Of a DNA stretch of 16,468 nucleotides, positions 1 through 5,714 are shown one piece after another. Within the stretch, counting starts at the first letter, position 1. Each line of letters opens with the position of its first letter. Origin of the DNA: Sedimentisphaerales bacterium (GTDB taxonomy: Bacteria > Planctomycetota > Phycisphaerae > Sedimentisphaerales > Anaerobacaceae); contig DAOVMB010000007.1 of assembly GCA_030630905.1 (NCBI GenBank), positions 1-16,468 of the forward strand, given 5' to 3'. The notes beneath the pieces are model-generated. The model did no database searches, had not been told where the DNA came from, and was given only the letters and a program-made list of their open reading frames with translations. The position numbers and the translations under genes are program-made.

Positions 1-691
1 CAATCGAAACCACAAATTCTTTTCGATAGCGGTTGAACGAGCGTATCTGATATAAAACATCTCGCTCGGCCTGCGTCAGATTCTCCTGAACTATTTCCCG
101 GCCTCTACCACGAAGCAACGGCTGAGTTGCACTGGCACTTAGCATCGAGGCCAGCGAAGTCCGCGGATCACCGGTGAGAAACCTCGTCCAATCCATTGCT
201 ATATCTATGCTGATCATTGCTCCGTCGGCCAAAAGCTGCTGAAAACCCACTCCGGCATCAGAGGCGACTTTTTCGTCTTCACTATCCCTGATGTATTTAG
301 CATCAACAGTACCAAACCATTGCCGTGCGAACTGATGACGGGCCAGTGTAAGATCAAGTGCTGTTAGATAAAGGTGTTCTTTCTGTCCCTGGTACTCCCT
401 GTTATACGCGGTAGCTATGGCAACCGCCTGTGCAAGGCCGATCGCTCCTGATGGAGGCACGGTGCGCTCAATCCGGATGTCATCAGGCGATGGAGGAATG
501 TTGCTATCATTGATTATATAATTGGACTTATGGCCGAAGCCGTCCTGCCATTTGCTATCGATAATCTGATACACCTCTTTATCGGCTTGGGCTTTGTACT
601 GCTCAGGGCTGCACGCGCCTGCGATACCGAACACGACGGCGGCTGCGAGCACCCAACACACCAACGTCACAAACGGAAATCTACGAAACAT
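1..691 (-). CDS. TolC-family outer membrane efflux lipoprotein (partial, C-terminus beyond window)
   Basis: This is the N-terminal 230 residues of a TolC-type outer-membrane protein, the family that forms trimeric channels for type I secretion and RND/ABC efflux. The ATG at 691 is preceded by a good ribosome site (GGAGGAG, about 9 nt upstream). Residues 1-27 form a signal peptide (basic MFRR start, hydrophobic core) ending in a lipobox-like AGAC, so Cys27 is probably lipidated. From about residue 84 the text reads GLAQAVAIATAYNREYQ, the usual start of the first TolC helix, and residues about 190-230 contain TQPLLRGRGREIV and LTQAERDVLYQIR, typical of this family. The open frame continues past position 1. 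A possible promoter (TTGACA at 765-770) has a poor -10. Partner pump genes are not in the window. The family call is strong; the transported substrate is unknown. Confidence 0.88.
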   Translation of the reverse strand, partial: MFRRFPFVTLVCWVLAAAVVFGIAGACSPEQYKAQADKEVYQIIDSKWQDGFGHKSNYIINDSNIPPSPDDIRIERTVPPSGAIGLAQAVAIATAYNREYQGQKEHLYLTALDLTLARHQFARQWFGTVDAKYIRDSEDEKVASDAGVGFQQLLADGAMISIDIAMDWTRFLTGDPRTSLASMLSASATQPLLRGRGREIVQENLTQAERDVLYQIRSFNRYRKEFVVSI

Positions 692-1256
692 AAAACTTTT
701 CTCCTCCTGCTCACATCACTCTCTCTTAGTCCACACTCACACGCTATGTCTGCCAAAGGGCGCCTGTCAAAAAATATGGGCTGCGAGAGTAACCTTCCGA
801 GCAGTTCAAAAACGCCCTTTCCCCTTTCTTTCGGTCTCACAGACCGCGAAATCCCGAAGCGATTGGCAACTTGCTGCCTGACCAAAGCTGGACACTTACC
901 TTGGTTATGCTATCGGTGTTCCGTAGATTAAGACGCACCACCTAACTCTATGTTAACAAAAATCTTCCCAATCTTTTAGAAAAAAGTTTATTTTTTTGTG
1001 ATAATGTTTTGCAAACGTGATCCACGATCTGTTGCTTTGACAACGAGAATCTGGCATATTGGCGTCAAAGACAGGCCCACAGGGGCCGGGGCGGCGGCCA
1101 AATGACGGCTCGGAGACCGCTGAGGCGAAGCTGACAGGCAAAATATCAGGTAATCCAAAACATAATTTTAGATACCGAATTTATCAGTCAGGCGTTTGGG
1201 CTTGTAACAATGCTGTCGAAAAATCTGCCAATGTATAAGGAATATGCGAAATTTTA
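692..1256. other. Intergenic region without recognisable gene
   Basis: About 565 bp between the TolC-family gene and the tRNA-Cys promoter. Short open frames occur on both strands, but none has a ribosome site or recognisable protein. The left 250 bp should hold the promoter and leader of the TolC-family gene. An AT-rich tract near 960-1015 is followed by a GC-rich block at about 1036-1140, listed separately. Confidence 0.6.
1036..1140. other. GC-rich block with dyad symmetry, function unknown
   Basis: Within AT-rich surroundings this stretch is clearly GC-rich. It contains a perfect 7-bp inverted pair (CTTTGAC at 1037-1043 with GTCAAAG at 1065-1071), then GGCCC-ACAG-GGGCC and further GC-rich complementary segments. 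It could be a structured RNA, a repeat or a decayed coding fragment. I do not recognise it as RNase P, tmRNA, SRP, 6S or any riboswitch I know. Confidence 0.25.
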
Positions 1257-1285
1257 TTGAAAAATGGATTAACTGAGTGTAAACT
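1257..1285 (+). promoter_or_regulatory. Sigma-70-type promoter for tRNA-Cys
   Basis: TTGAAA (1257-1262), a 17-bp spacer and TAAACT (1280-1285). The predicted start near 1292 gives a leader of about 11 nt before the tRNA, as expected for a tRNA gene. Confidence 0.6.
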
Positions 1286-1302
1286 CAAAGCAAATGTTGA
1301 TT

Positions 1303-1376
1303 GGCGGCGTAGCCAAGAGGCCTAAGGCGACGGTTTGCAAAACCGTTATTCGCCGGTTCGAATCCGGCCGCCGCCT
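1303..1376 (+). tRNA. tRNA-Cys (anticodon GCA)
   Basis: A complete cloverleaf. The acceptor stem is GGCGGCG (1303-1309) with CGCCGCC (1369-1375). The D stem is GCC/GGC. The anticodon stem is ACGGT/ACCGT around loop TTGCAAA (1335-1341), giving anticodon GCA at 1337-1339 with the normal U33. The T stem is GCCGG/CCGGC around TTCGAAT. The discriminator base is T (1376), the U73 identity element characteristic of tRNA-Cys. CCA is not encoded, so it must be added by the nucleotidyltransferase. Confidence 0.97.
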
Positions 1377-1583
1377 GTTATTTCTTTAGGTTCCAAGGGA
1401 GATTTTGTAGATTTTTAGCAAAGAATAACAGCCCCAACAGCAGCTTTTCCGCCCGGAAGTTCGTCGTCAAAAGAAGGCTTGTTTTGAACAAAAGCAATAT
1501 ATACGGAAAAAACGTTACATTTAGTGTCAATGTCGGCACATAAATATAAGTTTCTTATAATTTAAATGCCAGATGCTACTGGT

Positions 1584-2051
1584 TTAGCCCCTGTTGTGAT
1601 TGCGTATTTCAGGCAGGGGCTTTTTTCTTGATTCGCTTTTCCTCCGAACTTCCCGTATATTCGGCTTGTCTGCTCTGGGTTTCTCATTAGAGCCACCTTT
1701 TTTCGCAGCGCCGTCTTTAATCAGAGACAATGCTTTAATACATGCCGCTTTGGTGGTGCGATCACGCTGTTTCAGCCCCTGTTCAAGAACTTCCAAAGCC
1801 AACTTTTTCATTCTGCCCTTCATACTCCTCAGTCCGTATGCCGCCGCCTTCTTGGAAGTCCTTGAGAAGTCGCCGAGCAATACCTGTGTAAGGATAGCCA
1901 AACCATCCTCCTGCATCCATGACAGATTGAAAGCCGCGAGCCTGGCAATTGTGATATCATTCGAGCATAACTTCCGTGTCAACTGCCTCAGAAGTTCGAT
2001 TGCTGCCTCGTCTTTCTCCCGTCCGGAAGATTTTTGTCCTTCGAACTTCAT
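1584..2051 (-). CDS. HEAT-like repeat protein, function unknown
   Basis: A 155-residue soluble protein with no signal peptide. The ATG at 2051 has a strong ribosome site (AAGGAG, 6-7 nt upstream) and lies about 18 nt from a predicted transcription start, which supports this start. Residues about 14-112 consist of amphipathic helix pairs (for example AAIELLRQLTRKL, ARLAAFNLSWM, KLALEVLEQGLK, KAACIKALSLI) spaced like HEAT or armadillo repeats, which normally serve as protein-binding scaffolds. Residues about 113-155 are a basic, probably disordered tail rich in Lys, Arg and Pro. The TAA stop lies in the arm of a hairpin. No enzymatic motif is visible and the neighbours do not suggest a role. 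It is real by start signals and composition; the function is unassigned. Confidence 0.72.
   Translation of the reverse strand: MKFEGQKSSGREKDEAAIELLRQLTRKLCSNDITIARLAAFNLSWMQEDGLAILTQVLLGDFSRTSKKAAAYGLRSMKGRMKKLALEVLEQGLKQRDRTTKAACIKALSLIKDGAAKKGGSNEKPRADKPNIREVRRKSESRKKPLPEIRNHNRG
1587..1626 (+). terminator. Hairpin plus T-run, possible plus-strand terminator
   Basis: GCCCCTG (1587-1593) pairs with CAGGGGC (1614-1620) across a 20-nt loop, followed by six T (1621-1626). On the plus strand this has terminator form, though the loop is long. It overlaps the last codons and the stop codon of the convergent HEAT-like gene. It might stop read-through from the tRNA-Cys unit about 210 bp upstream. 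Confidence 0.4.
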
Positions 2052-2075
2052 ATAGTCTCCTTAAAATTAAAGGCA

Positions 2076-2104
2076 AATATAATTTAATACTCCTAATTAC
2101 GCAA
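2076..2104 (-). promoter_or_regulatory. Sigma-70-type promoter for the HEAT-like gene
   Basis: Read on the minus strand: TTGCGT (2104-2099), a 17-bp spacer and TATATT (2081-2076). The predicted start near 2069 leaves an 18-nt leader that contains the ribosome site. Confidence 0.6.
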
Positions 2105-2295
2105 GTTCTAAAGAATAGGTTCGAATCAGTCCCCAATTTGCATATGCTTCTTCATCACCTTTCACAATCATCACAATCTCACAACACTCGTCAACTGTAA
2201 GCTTTCTACTGCCAAGCCATTTTAAGGGCGAACTGGCCCTGTGGACAGGATTTTATACGGACTCAAGATTTATTTCGAACAAAACTGTTTTCATC

Positions 2296-2324
2296 TTGAC
2301 AAAGCCGTAAAAAAAAGTTATAAT
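2296..2324 (+). promoter_or_regulatory. Perfect-consensus sigma-70 promoter
   Basis: TTGACA (2296-2301), exactly 17 bp, then TATAAT (2319-2324). Both hexamers are perfect consensus, the strongest promoter in the window. It points at the short terminator-ended stretch and the tRNA-like gene downstream, with no protein gene on that strand before 3152. Confidence 0.8.
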
Positions 2325-2330
2325 GGTTTT

Positions 2331-2399
2331 ATAATATCTTTCCAAGAAATAAAGTAAAAAGTTTTGGCTCCAGCCCTGGTATGTTCCAGGGCTTTTTTT
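2331..2399 (+). ncRNA. Candidate ~70-nt small RNA or tRNA leader
   Basis: This segment runs from the predicted start of the perfect promoter to the end of the T-run of a strong intrinsic terminator. No open frame of useful length lies inside. It is either an independent small RNA ending at 2399, or the leader of the tRNA-like gene at 2408 with the terminator acting as an attenuator. Beyond the terminator hairpin the sequence is A-rich and unstructured. I know of no family match. Confidence 0.4.
2372..2399 (+). terminator. Strong Rho-independent terminator
   Basis: A 7-bp GC-rich stem, GCCCTGG (2373-2379) with CCAGGGC (2386-2392), around the 6-nt loop TATGTT. A2372 and T2393 can add one pair. 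Seven T follow (2393-2399). This is textbook intrinsic terminator form, only 9 nt before the tRNA-like gene. Confidence 0.85.
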
Positions 2400-2407
2400 A
2401 TAAGATA

Positions 2408-2482
2408 TGGGGCGTAGCTCAATTTGGTAAGAGCGTCCGGCACGGGGCCGGACGGTTGAATGTTCGAATCATGCCGCCTCGA
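2408..2482 (+). tRNA. tRNA-Pro(CGG)-like gene with atypical anticodon loop
   Basis: A full cloverleaf can be drawn. Acceptor TGGGGCG (2408-2414) pairs with CGCCTCG (2475-2481), including U1-G72 and one internal wobble. T8 and A9 follow. D arm GCTC/GAGC encloses a loop with GG. Anticodon stem TCCGG/CCGGA encloses loop CACGGGG (2441-2447). T loop is TTCGAAT. The discriminator is A73. G72 and A73 fit tRNA-Pro, and bases 34-36 read CGG (Pro). Oddities: A instead of the near-universal U33, an A-G mismatch in the T stem (GAATG/CATGC), and U1 where tRNA-Pro has C1. CCA is not encoded. It could be a divergent functional tRNA, a tRNA pseudogene or a tRNA-like RNA. Confidence 0.6.
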
Positions 2483-2512
2483 TAAAACTGTCTATCATCA
2501 GGAATCAAAAAC

Positions 2513-2824
2513 TTACCGATCAGGCTTTTTGCTTTTAATGACGTCGCGGCTGATGTGCCCTACTTTTATCTTCCGAGGGGGTAGTTCCTTGATCTCTATA
2601 ACCGGCTTCTTGTGGCTACTACCTGATTTCTGCGTAGAACGGGACGTTAATGCAATCTTTTCTATGAGAATTTCCATATCCACGGTACTGAATTGATGAC
2701 CGCAATACATGCAGTAGTAACCGATTTCACGGTCAAAATATATTTTCCCAAGAAGGCATTGCGAGCATTCTATATTCTGACATTCAGGATCAAACATTTT
2801 CCTATCAGGCCTCTGGCATATCAT
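2513..2824 (-). CDS. Small zinc-ribbon protein, function unknown
   Basis: A 103-residue protein with two CxxC knuckles (CSQC near residues 20-23 and CMYC near residues 38-41), the spacing of a zinc ribbon, followed by GHQF. Other cysteines lie nearby (residues 3 and 15). The C-terminal half is basic and ends KSKKPDR, suggesting nucleic-acid or protein binding. The frame stays open upstream to an ATG at 2998, but that stretch translates a palindromic repeat (2905-2982). I therefore prefer the ATG at 2824, which has GAGAAG about 7 nt upstream; the ATG at 2797 is another option. It lies divergent from the PilZ operon. No partner or pathway is evident. Confidence 0.6.
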   Translation of the reverse strand: MICQRPDRKMFDPECQNIECSQCLLGKIYFDREIGYYCMYCGHQFSTVDMEILIEKIALTSRSTQKSGSSHKKPVIEIKELPPRKIKVGHISRDVIKSKKPDR

Positions 2825-2904
2825 TAAACACTTCTCATCGCCCGCAGATGTTTTATCGGCAAAATCGAATTCGAATGTTGAGCAATAAAGTGGCACTCTC
2901 CTGT

Positions 2905-2982
2905 GTGGCAGCCTCAAAGCCGTAGGCTTTGGGGATGGTGTGGGGAGAAAAGCCATCCCCAAGCTTCGCTTGAGGCTGCCAC
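2905..2982 (-). repeat. Cloverleaf-forming palindromic repeat, copy A
   Basis: 78 bp that fold with no unpaired junction bases. The outer stem is GTGGCAGCCTC (2905-2915) with GAGGCTGCCAC (2972-2982). Hairpin 1 is AAAGCC-GTA-GGCTTT (2916-2930). The central hairpin is GGGGATGG (2931-2938) with CCATCCCC (2953-2960) around 14 nt. Hairpin 3 is AAGC-TTC-GCTT (2961-2971). Its reverse complement matches the copy at 7507-7589 in every stem. It lies between the divergent zinc-ribbon and PilZ genes. It is probably a REP/BIME-like intergenic element. Confidence 0.9.
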
Positions 2983-3062
2983 CCAAAGACATCTTCAATA
3001 TCTACCGTTAATTCCAGCAGGAAAGATGCAATCAAAGCTAAATCATCCGGCAGATTTTTGTC

Positions 3063-3091
3063 TTGACCTTTAGCCGGCTTCGGGCTATTTT
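3063..3091 (+). promoter_or_regulatory. Candidate promoter of the PilZ-macro-dehydrogenase operon
   Basis: TTGACC (3063-3068), a 17-bp spacer and TATTTT (3086-3091). The start near 3098 would give a leader of about 54 nt to the ATG at 3152. Confidence 0.5.
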
Positions 3092-3151
3092 CGTGCTTTG
3101 TTTTTGGTCGATATTTCAGCCCAGACGAAAAAAGATTTTTCGGTGCTAAAA

Positions 3152-4015
3152 ATGGATAAAGCCAACGAGCAAAGAGCAGAGAAGAGACTACGTTATCGTT
3201 GGCACGCTCGGTTTGCCTTGAATCCGAAGCAAAAACCTCTCTCGGGCCAGATGGTCGACGTCTCCAGTAAAGGTATGGCACTTCTTTACCACGCCGACAA
3301 GAACTGTCCGCAACCGGATCAATTTATAACAACAAATTTTGGCATCCCATATTTCGACTCTGATGACTCTTTCGATACTGTATTTTTCAATCGCATCGGA
3401 CGTGTCTGCCGGATCGATAACCTCAGCAGCAAGGTGAACCGCATCGCAATCCAGTTTGCAGAACCTCTGTTTTTCAAACCCGGCGAGCAGGACATCAGTG
3501 ATTCCAATGCAAAACAAAGGCTTGAAGCCAAAGCCCAGTTAATTATCAGTGCGAAAGAAAAAACAGTCGCCAAAACACAGGTAAAAGTTAAGGCTGATAA
3601 TCAAGTAAAACCCGACACCGAAGAAAATGCACGCCTTTATAGCGAGGCATTGGCCAGGGCCGAAGAAAAGGCAAAGGCTGAGACCAAAGCAAGAGCCAAA
3701 GCCGAAGCGAAAGCAAAAACCGAATCCAAACTAAGAGCCAAGGCGGAAAAAAAGGCCGAGATTGAAGCTGAAAAACGGGCAAAGATCGAAGATGAATTGC
3801 AAGAAAAGGCAGAATCATACGCGGAACAATTAGCAAAAGCCAAAGCCGAAGCAGCTCAGGAAATAGCCGACATCAAGGCCGAATGCAAACCCAAGTCGCA
3901 CAAGAAGAAATCAATACCAAAGAAAAACACCAGGGACAAAGCAAAACCATCCGGCGAGGGAATCCTCATGGATAAAGTGGATAAATTCATTACGGACAGA
4001 AATAGAATCTTTTAA
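3152..4015 (+). CDS. PilZ-domain protein with long Ala/Lys/Glu helical region
   Basis: 287 residues. The N-terminal PilZ domain (about residues 5-115) carries both cyclic-di-GMP signature motifs: arginine repeats RxxxR within RAEKRLRYRW (residues 8-17), and DVSSKG (DxSxxG) at 36-41. Known PilZ domains bind cyclic-di-GMP and act as output modules for motility, polysaccharide or transcriptional control. From about residue 125 to 240 the protein is rich in Ala, Lys and Glu (KAKAETKARAKAEAKAK and similar), predicting a long single helix or coiled coil, reminiscent of TolA domain II. A basic tail follows. An upstream in-frame TTG at 3098 exists, but it coincides with the predicted transcription start; the ATG at 3152 fits the PilZ start better although no clear ribosome site precedes it. 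The macro gene follows after 16 nt, so these are probably co-transcribed. Confidence 0.82.
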   Translation: MDKANEQRAEKRLRYRWHARFALNPKQKPLSGQMVDVSSKGMALLYHADKNCPQPDQFITTNFGIPYFDSDDSFDTVFFNRIGRVCRIDNLSSKVNRIAIQFAEPLFFKPGEQDISDSNAKQRLEAKAQLIISAKEKTVAKTQVKVKADNQVKPDTEENARLYSEALARAEEKAKAETKARAKAEAKAKTESKLRAKAEKKAEIEAEKRAKIEDELQEKAESYAEQLAKAKAEAAQEIADIKAECKPKSHKKKSIPKKNTRDKAKPSGEGILMDKVDKFITDRNRIF

Positions 4016-4031
4016 TAAATCGCCGCCTAAA

Positions 4032-4562
4032 ATGAAAGTGAAGATAAACAATCGCGTTCTGGAGCTTCTGGATGGCGACCTGACCGAAATGGACACCGAT
4101 GCTATCGTTAATGCCGCCAATACTCGATTGATTCTGGGCGGCGGGGTCGCAGGAGCCATCAATCGAAAAGGCGGACCGAAAATCCAGGAAGAATGCAACA
4201 AAATAGGCGGAACATTTGTAGGCGGCGCTGTCATCACAACCGGCGGCAACTTGAAAGCAGAGCACGTAATTCATGCCGTGGGGCCTCGTATGGGCGAAGG
4301 AGATGAGGACCAAAAGCTGAAGAACGCAACGCTTAACTCGCTTAAAGCAGCCGACGAAAATAATCTAAAGAGTATTTCTTTCCCGGCAATCAGCACGGGA
4401 ATTTTCGGCTTCCCCATCGGGCGGTGCGCCGAAATCATGCTGAAAACAACCATCGATTACCTAAAAGGCCAAACCGGCCTGGAAAAAGTTGTCTTTTGTC
4501 TTTTCGGCAGGGACAGCTATGAAGTTTTTGCACGCCGGCTTGAAAAGGAAACCTTACAATGA
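4032..4562 (+). CDS. Macro-domain protein (ADP-ribose binding / probable deacylase-hydrolase)
   Basis: 176 residues, nearly all one macro domain, the usual length for stand-alone bacterial and archaeal members. Signatures are DAIVNAAN (23-30), GGGVAGAI (36-43) and PAISTGIFGFP (118-128), the loops that hold ADP-ribose and its phosphates. Family members hydrolyse O-acetyl-ADP-ribose or remove ADP-ribose from proteins. The Asp found in MacroD/YmdB enzymes (GGGVDGAI) is Ala here (GGGVAGAI), as in AF1521-type relatives, so the exact reaction cannot be assigned and I give no symbol. It starts 16 nt after the PilZ stop. Its TGA overlaps the dehydrogenase ATG (ATGA), indicating translational coupling and linking it to NAD(H)-dependent metabolism. 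Confidence 0.92.
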   Translation: MKVKINNRVLELLDGDLTEMDTDAIVNAANTRLILGGGVAGAINRKGGPKIQEECNKIGGTFVGGAVITTGGNLKAEHVIHAVGPRMGEGDEDQKLKNATLNSLKAADENNLKSISFPAISTGIFGFPIGRCAEIMLKTTIDYLKGQTGLEKVVFCLFGRDSYEVFARRLEKETLQ

Positions 4563-5572
4563 AGGCGATGATTTTGGATGGACAATCGCCGATCGAAGAG
4601 AAGCCTTTAAGACTTGCTGATTTGCCGGCTCCCACTCCCAACGACGATCAAATCCTTGTCGAGGTCTCAGTATGCGGCGCCTGCCATACCGACCTCGATG
4701 AAGCCGAAGGCAGGCTTAAACCCACAAAATCACCCATCGTTCCCGGCCATCAGGTGGTGGGAAAGGTCGTTGATAAGGGCAAAGCCGTAACGAAATATCA
4801 AATCGGCGACCGGGTGGGAATCACATGGCTTTTTTCCAGTTGCGGCGAATGCGAGTTTTGCAGAACGGGCAGCGAAAACCTCTGCGCCCGGGCCAAATGG
4901 ACCGGCAAAGACGCTAACGGCGGCTACGCGGAATTCACTGTAATCGGCGAGGATTTCGCTTATCCGATCCCCGAGCGGTTTTCAGACTCACAAGCCGCCC
5001 CGCTTTTATGTGCCGGGGTAATCGGATATCGCACACTCAGGCTTGCGAATGTAACGGACGGCCAGAAGATCGGCCTTTTCGGCTTCGGAGCTTCAGCTCA
5101 TATCGTTATCCAGATAATCAGATACAAGTTCCCCAACAGCCCGGTCTTTGTCTTTACGAAAACAGCTAAGCACGCCGAGTTGGCCAAAAGCCTCGGAGCC
5201 GTCTGGACGGGCTACTCCGGCGACAAGCCGCCTGAAAAGCTGAACAAGATTATGGATTTCACGCCGGTCGGAGAATGCGTTCGAGACGCTCTCGGCGTGA
5301 TGGAAAGGGGCGGCAGGTTGATTATAAACGCCATTCGCAAAGAAACTCCCGTTCCGCCGCTCGATTATGCCGAATATCTCTGGCTCGAAAAAGAAATAAA
5401 GTCCGTAGCCAACGTTACGCGGCAGGATGCGGAAGAATTCCTGCCCCTAGCGGCTCGTATACCTATTACTCCCACGATTGAGGAATTCCCGTTAGGGCAG
5501 GCCAACGAAGTGCTTTGCTCGATTAAGAATTCCAAACTCCGCGCCGCCGCCGTCCTGAAAATCAACGAATAA
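4559..5572 (+). CDS. Zinc-dependent alcohol dehydrogenase (MDR family, AdhP-like)
   Basis: 337 residues, the normal length for AdhP-type medium-chain dehydrogenases, which interconvert alcohols and aldehydes with NAD(P)(H). Catalytic zinc ligands are visible: Cys42 (CHTD), His64 (PGHQ) and Cys151 (LLCAG). The structural zinc site is Cys95, 98, 101 and 109 in CGECEFC...LC. The Rossmann glycine motif is GLFGFGASAHIV (172-183). Position 65 is Gln where most relatives have Glu (GHE), which may alter the catalytic zinc shell. The ATG at 4559 overlaps the macro gene stop by 4 bp, so the start is well fixed. Substrate unknown; the coupling suggests a partner role with ADP-ribose or NAD chemistry, but this is inference. 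Confidence 0.93.
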   Translation: MKAMILDGQSPIEEKPLRLADLPAPTPNDDQILVEVSVCGACHTDLDEAEGRLKPTKSPIVPGHQVVGKVVDKGKAVTKYQIGDRVGITWLFSSCGECEFCRTGSENLCARAKWTGKDANGGYAEFTVIGEDFAYPIPERFSDSQAAPLLCAGVIGYRTLRLANVTDGQKIGLFGFGASAHIVIQIIRYKFPNSPVFVFTKTAKHAELAKSLGAVWTGYSGDKPPEKLNKIMDFTPVGECVRDALGVMERGGRLIINAIRKETPVPPLDYAEYLWLEKEIKSVANVTRQDAEEFLPLAARIPITPTIEEFPLGQANEVLCSIKNSKLRAAAVLKINE

Positions 5573-5575
5573 AAA

Positions 5576-5635
5576 CCCGAGTATCGGGGATGTGACAGAC
5601 AGAAATAATAGACTATTGTACTGTGATTTCCACAG
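5576..5635 (+). terminator. Weak hairpins after the dehydrogenase operon
   Basis: Two short hairpins follow the stop at 5572: CCCGA-GTA-TCGGG (5576-5588) and CTGTG-ATTTC-CACAG (5621-5635). The second is followed after about 8 nt by six T. Neither is a convincing intrinsic terminator, but transcription may end here because the next gene has its own candidate promoter. Confidence 0.3.
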
Positions 5636-5669
5636 CAGATAATTTTTTAAAAAAACTATGCCGATGTGA

Positions 5670-5698
5670 TTGAACTTGCAGGACAAATCTGGTATTTT
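5670..5698 (+). promoter_or_regulatory. Candidate promoter of the ferritin-like gene
   Basis: TTGAAC (5670-5675), a 17-bp spacer and TATTTT (5693-5698), giving a leader of about 100 nt. The -10 is the same hexamer as at the PilZ operon. Confidence 0.5.
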
Positions 5699-5714
5699 AA
5701 TAATATAAAGGCTT

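Noticed and set aside
667..885. Minus-strand frame of 72 codons upstream of the TolC-family gene
   Set aside because: It overlaps the real start and signal peptide in another frame and has no ribosome site or recognisable domain.
953..1141. Minus-strand frame of 62 codons across the GC-rich block
   Set aside because: It starts with TTG, has no ribosome site, and its composition changes abruptly between the GC-rich and AT-rich parts, so it is not a believable protein.
1600..2055. Plus-strand open frame of 151 codons opposite the HEAT-like gene
   Set aside because: The minus-strand frame has a ribosome site, a promoter and helical repeat composition; the plus frame has none of these and is rich in Phe, Ser and Arg, typical of an antisense shadow.
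2905..2982. Cloverleaf repeat as a tRNA or tRNA remnant
   Set aside because: It lacks the conserved T-loop TTCRANY, the D-loop GG and a 7-nt anticodon loop. Only the overall four-arm shape is tRNA-like.
3098..3151. TTG start for the PilZ protein
   Set aside because: It coincides with the predicted transcription start and adds 18 residues that are not PilZ-like. The ATG at 3152 is preferred, though its ribosome site is also weak.
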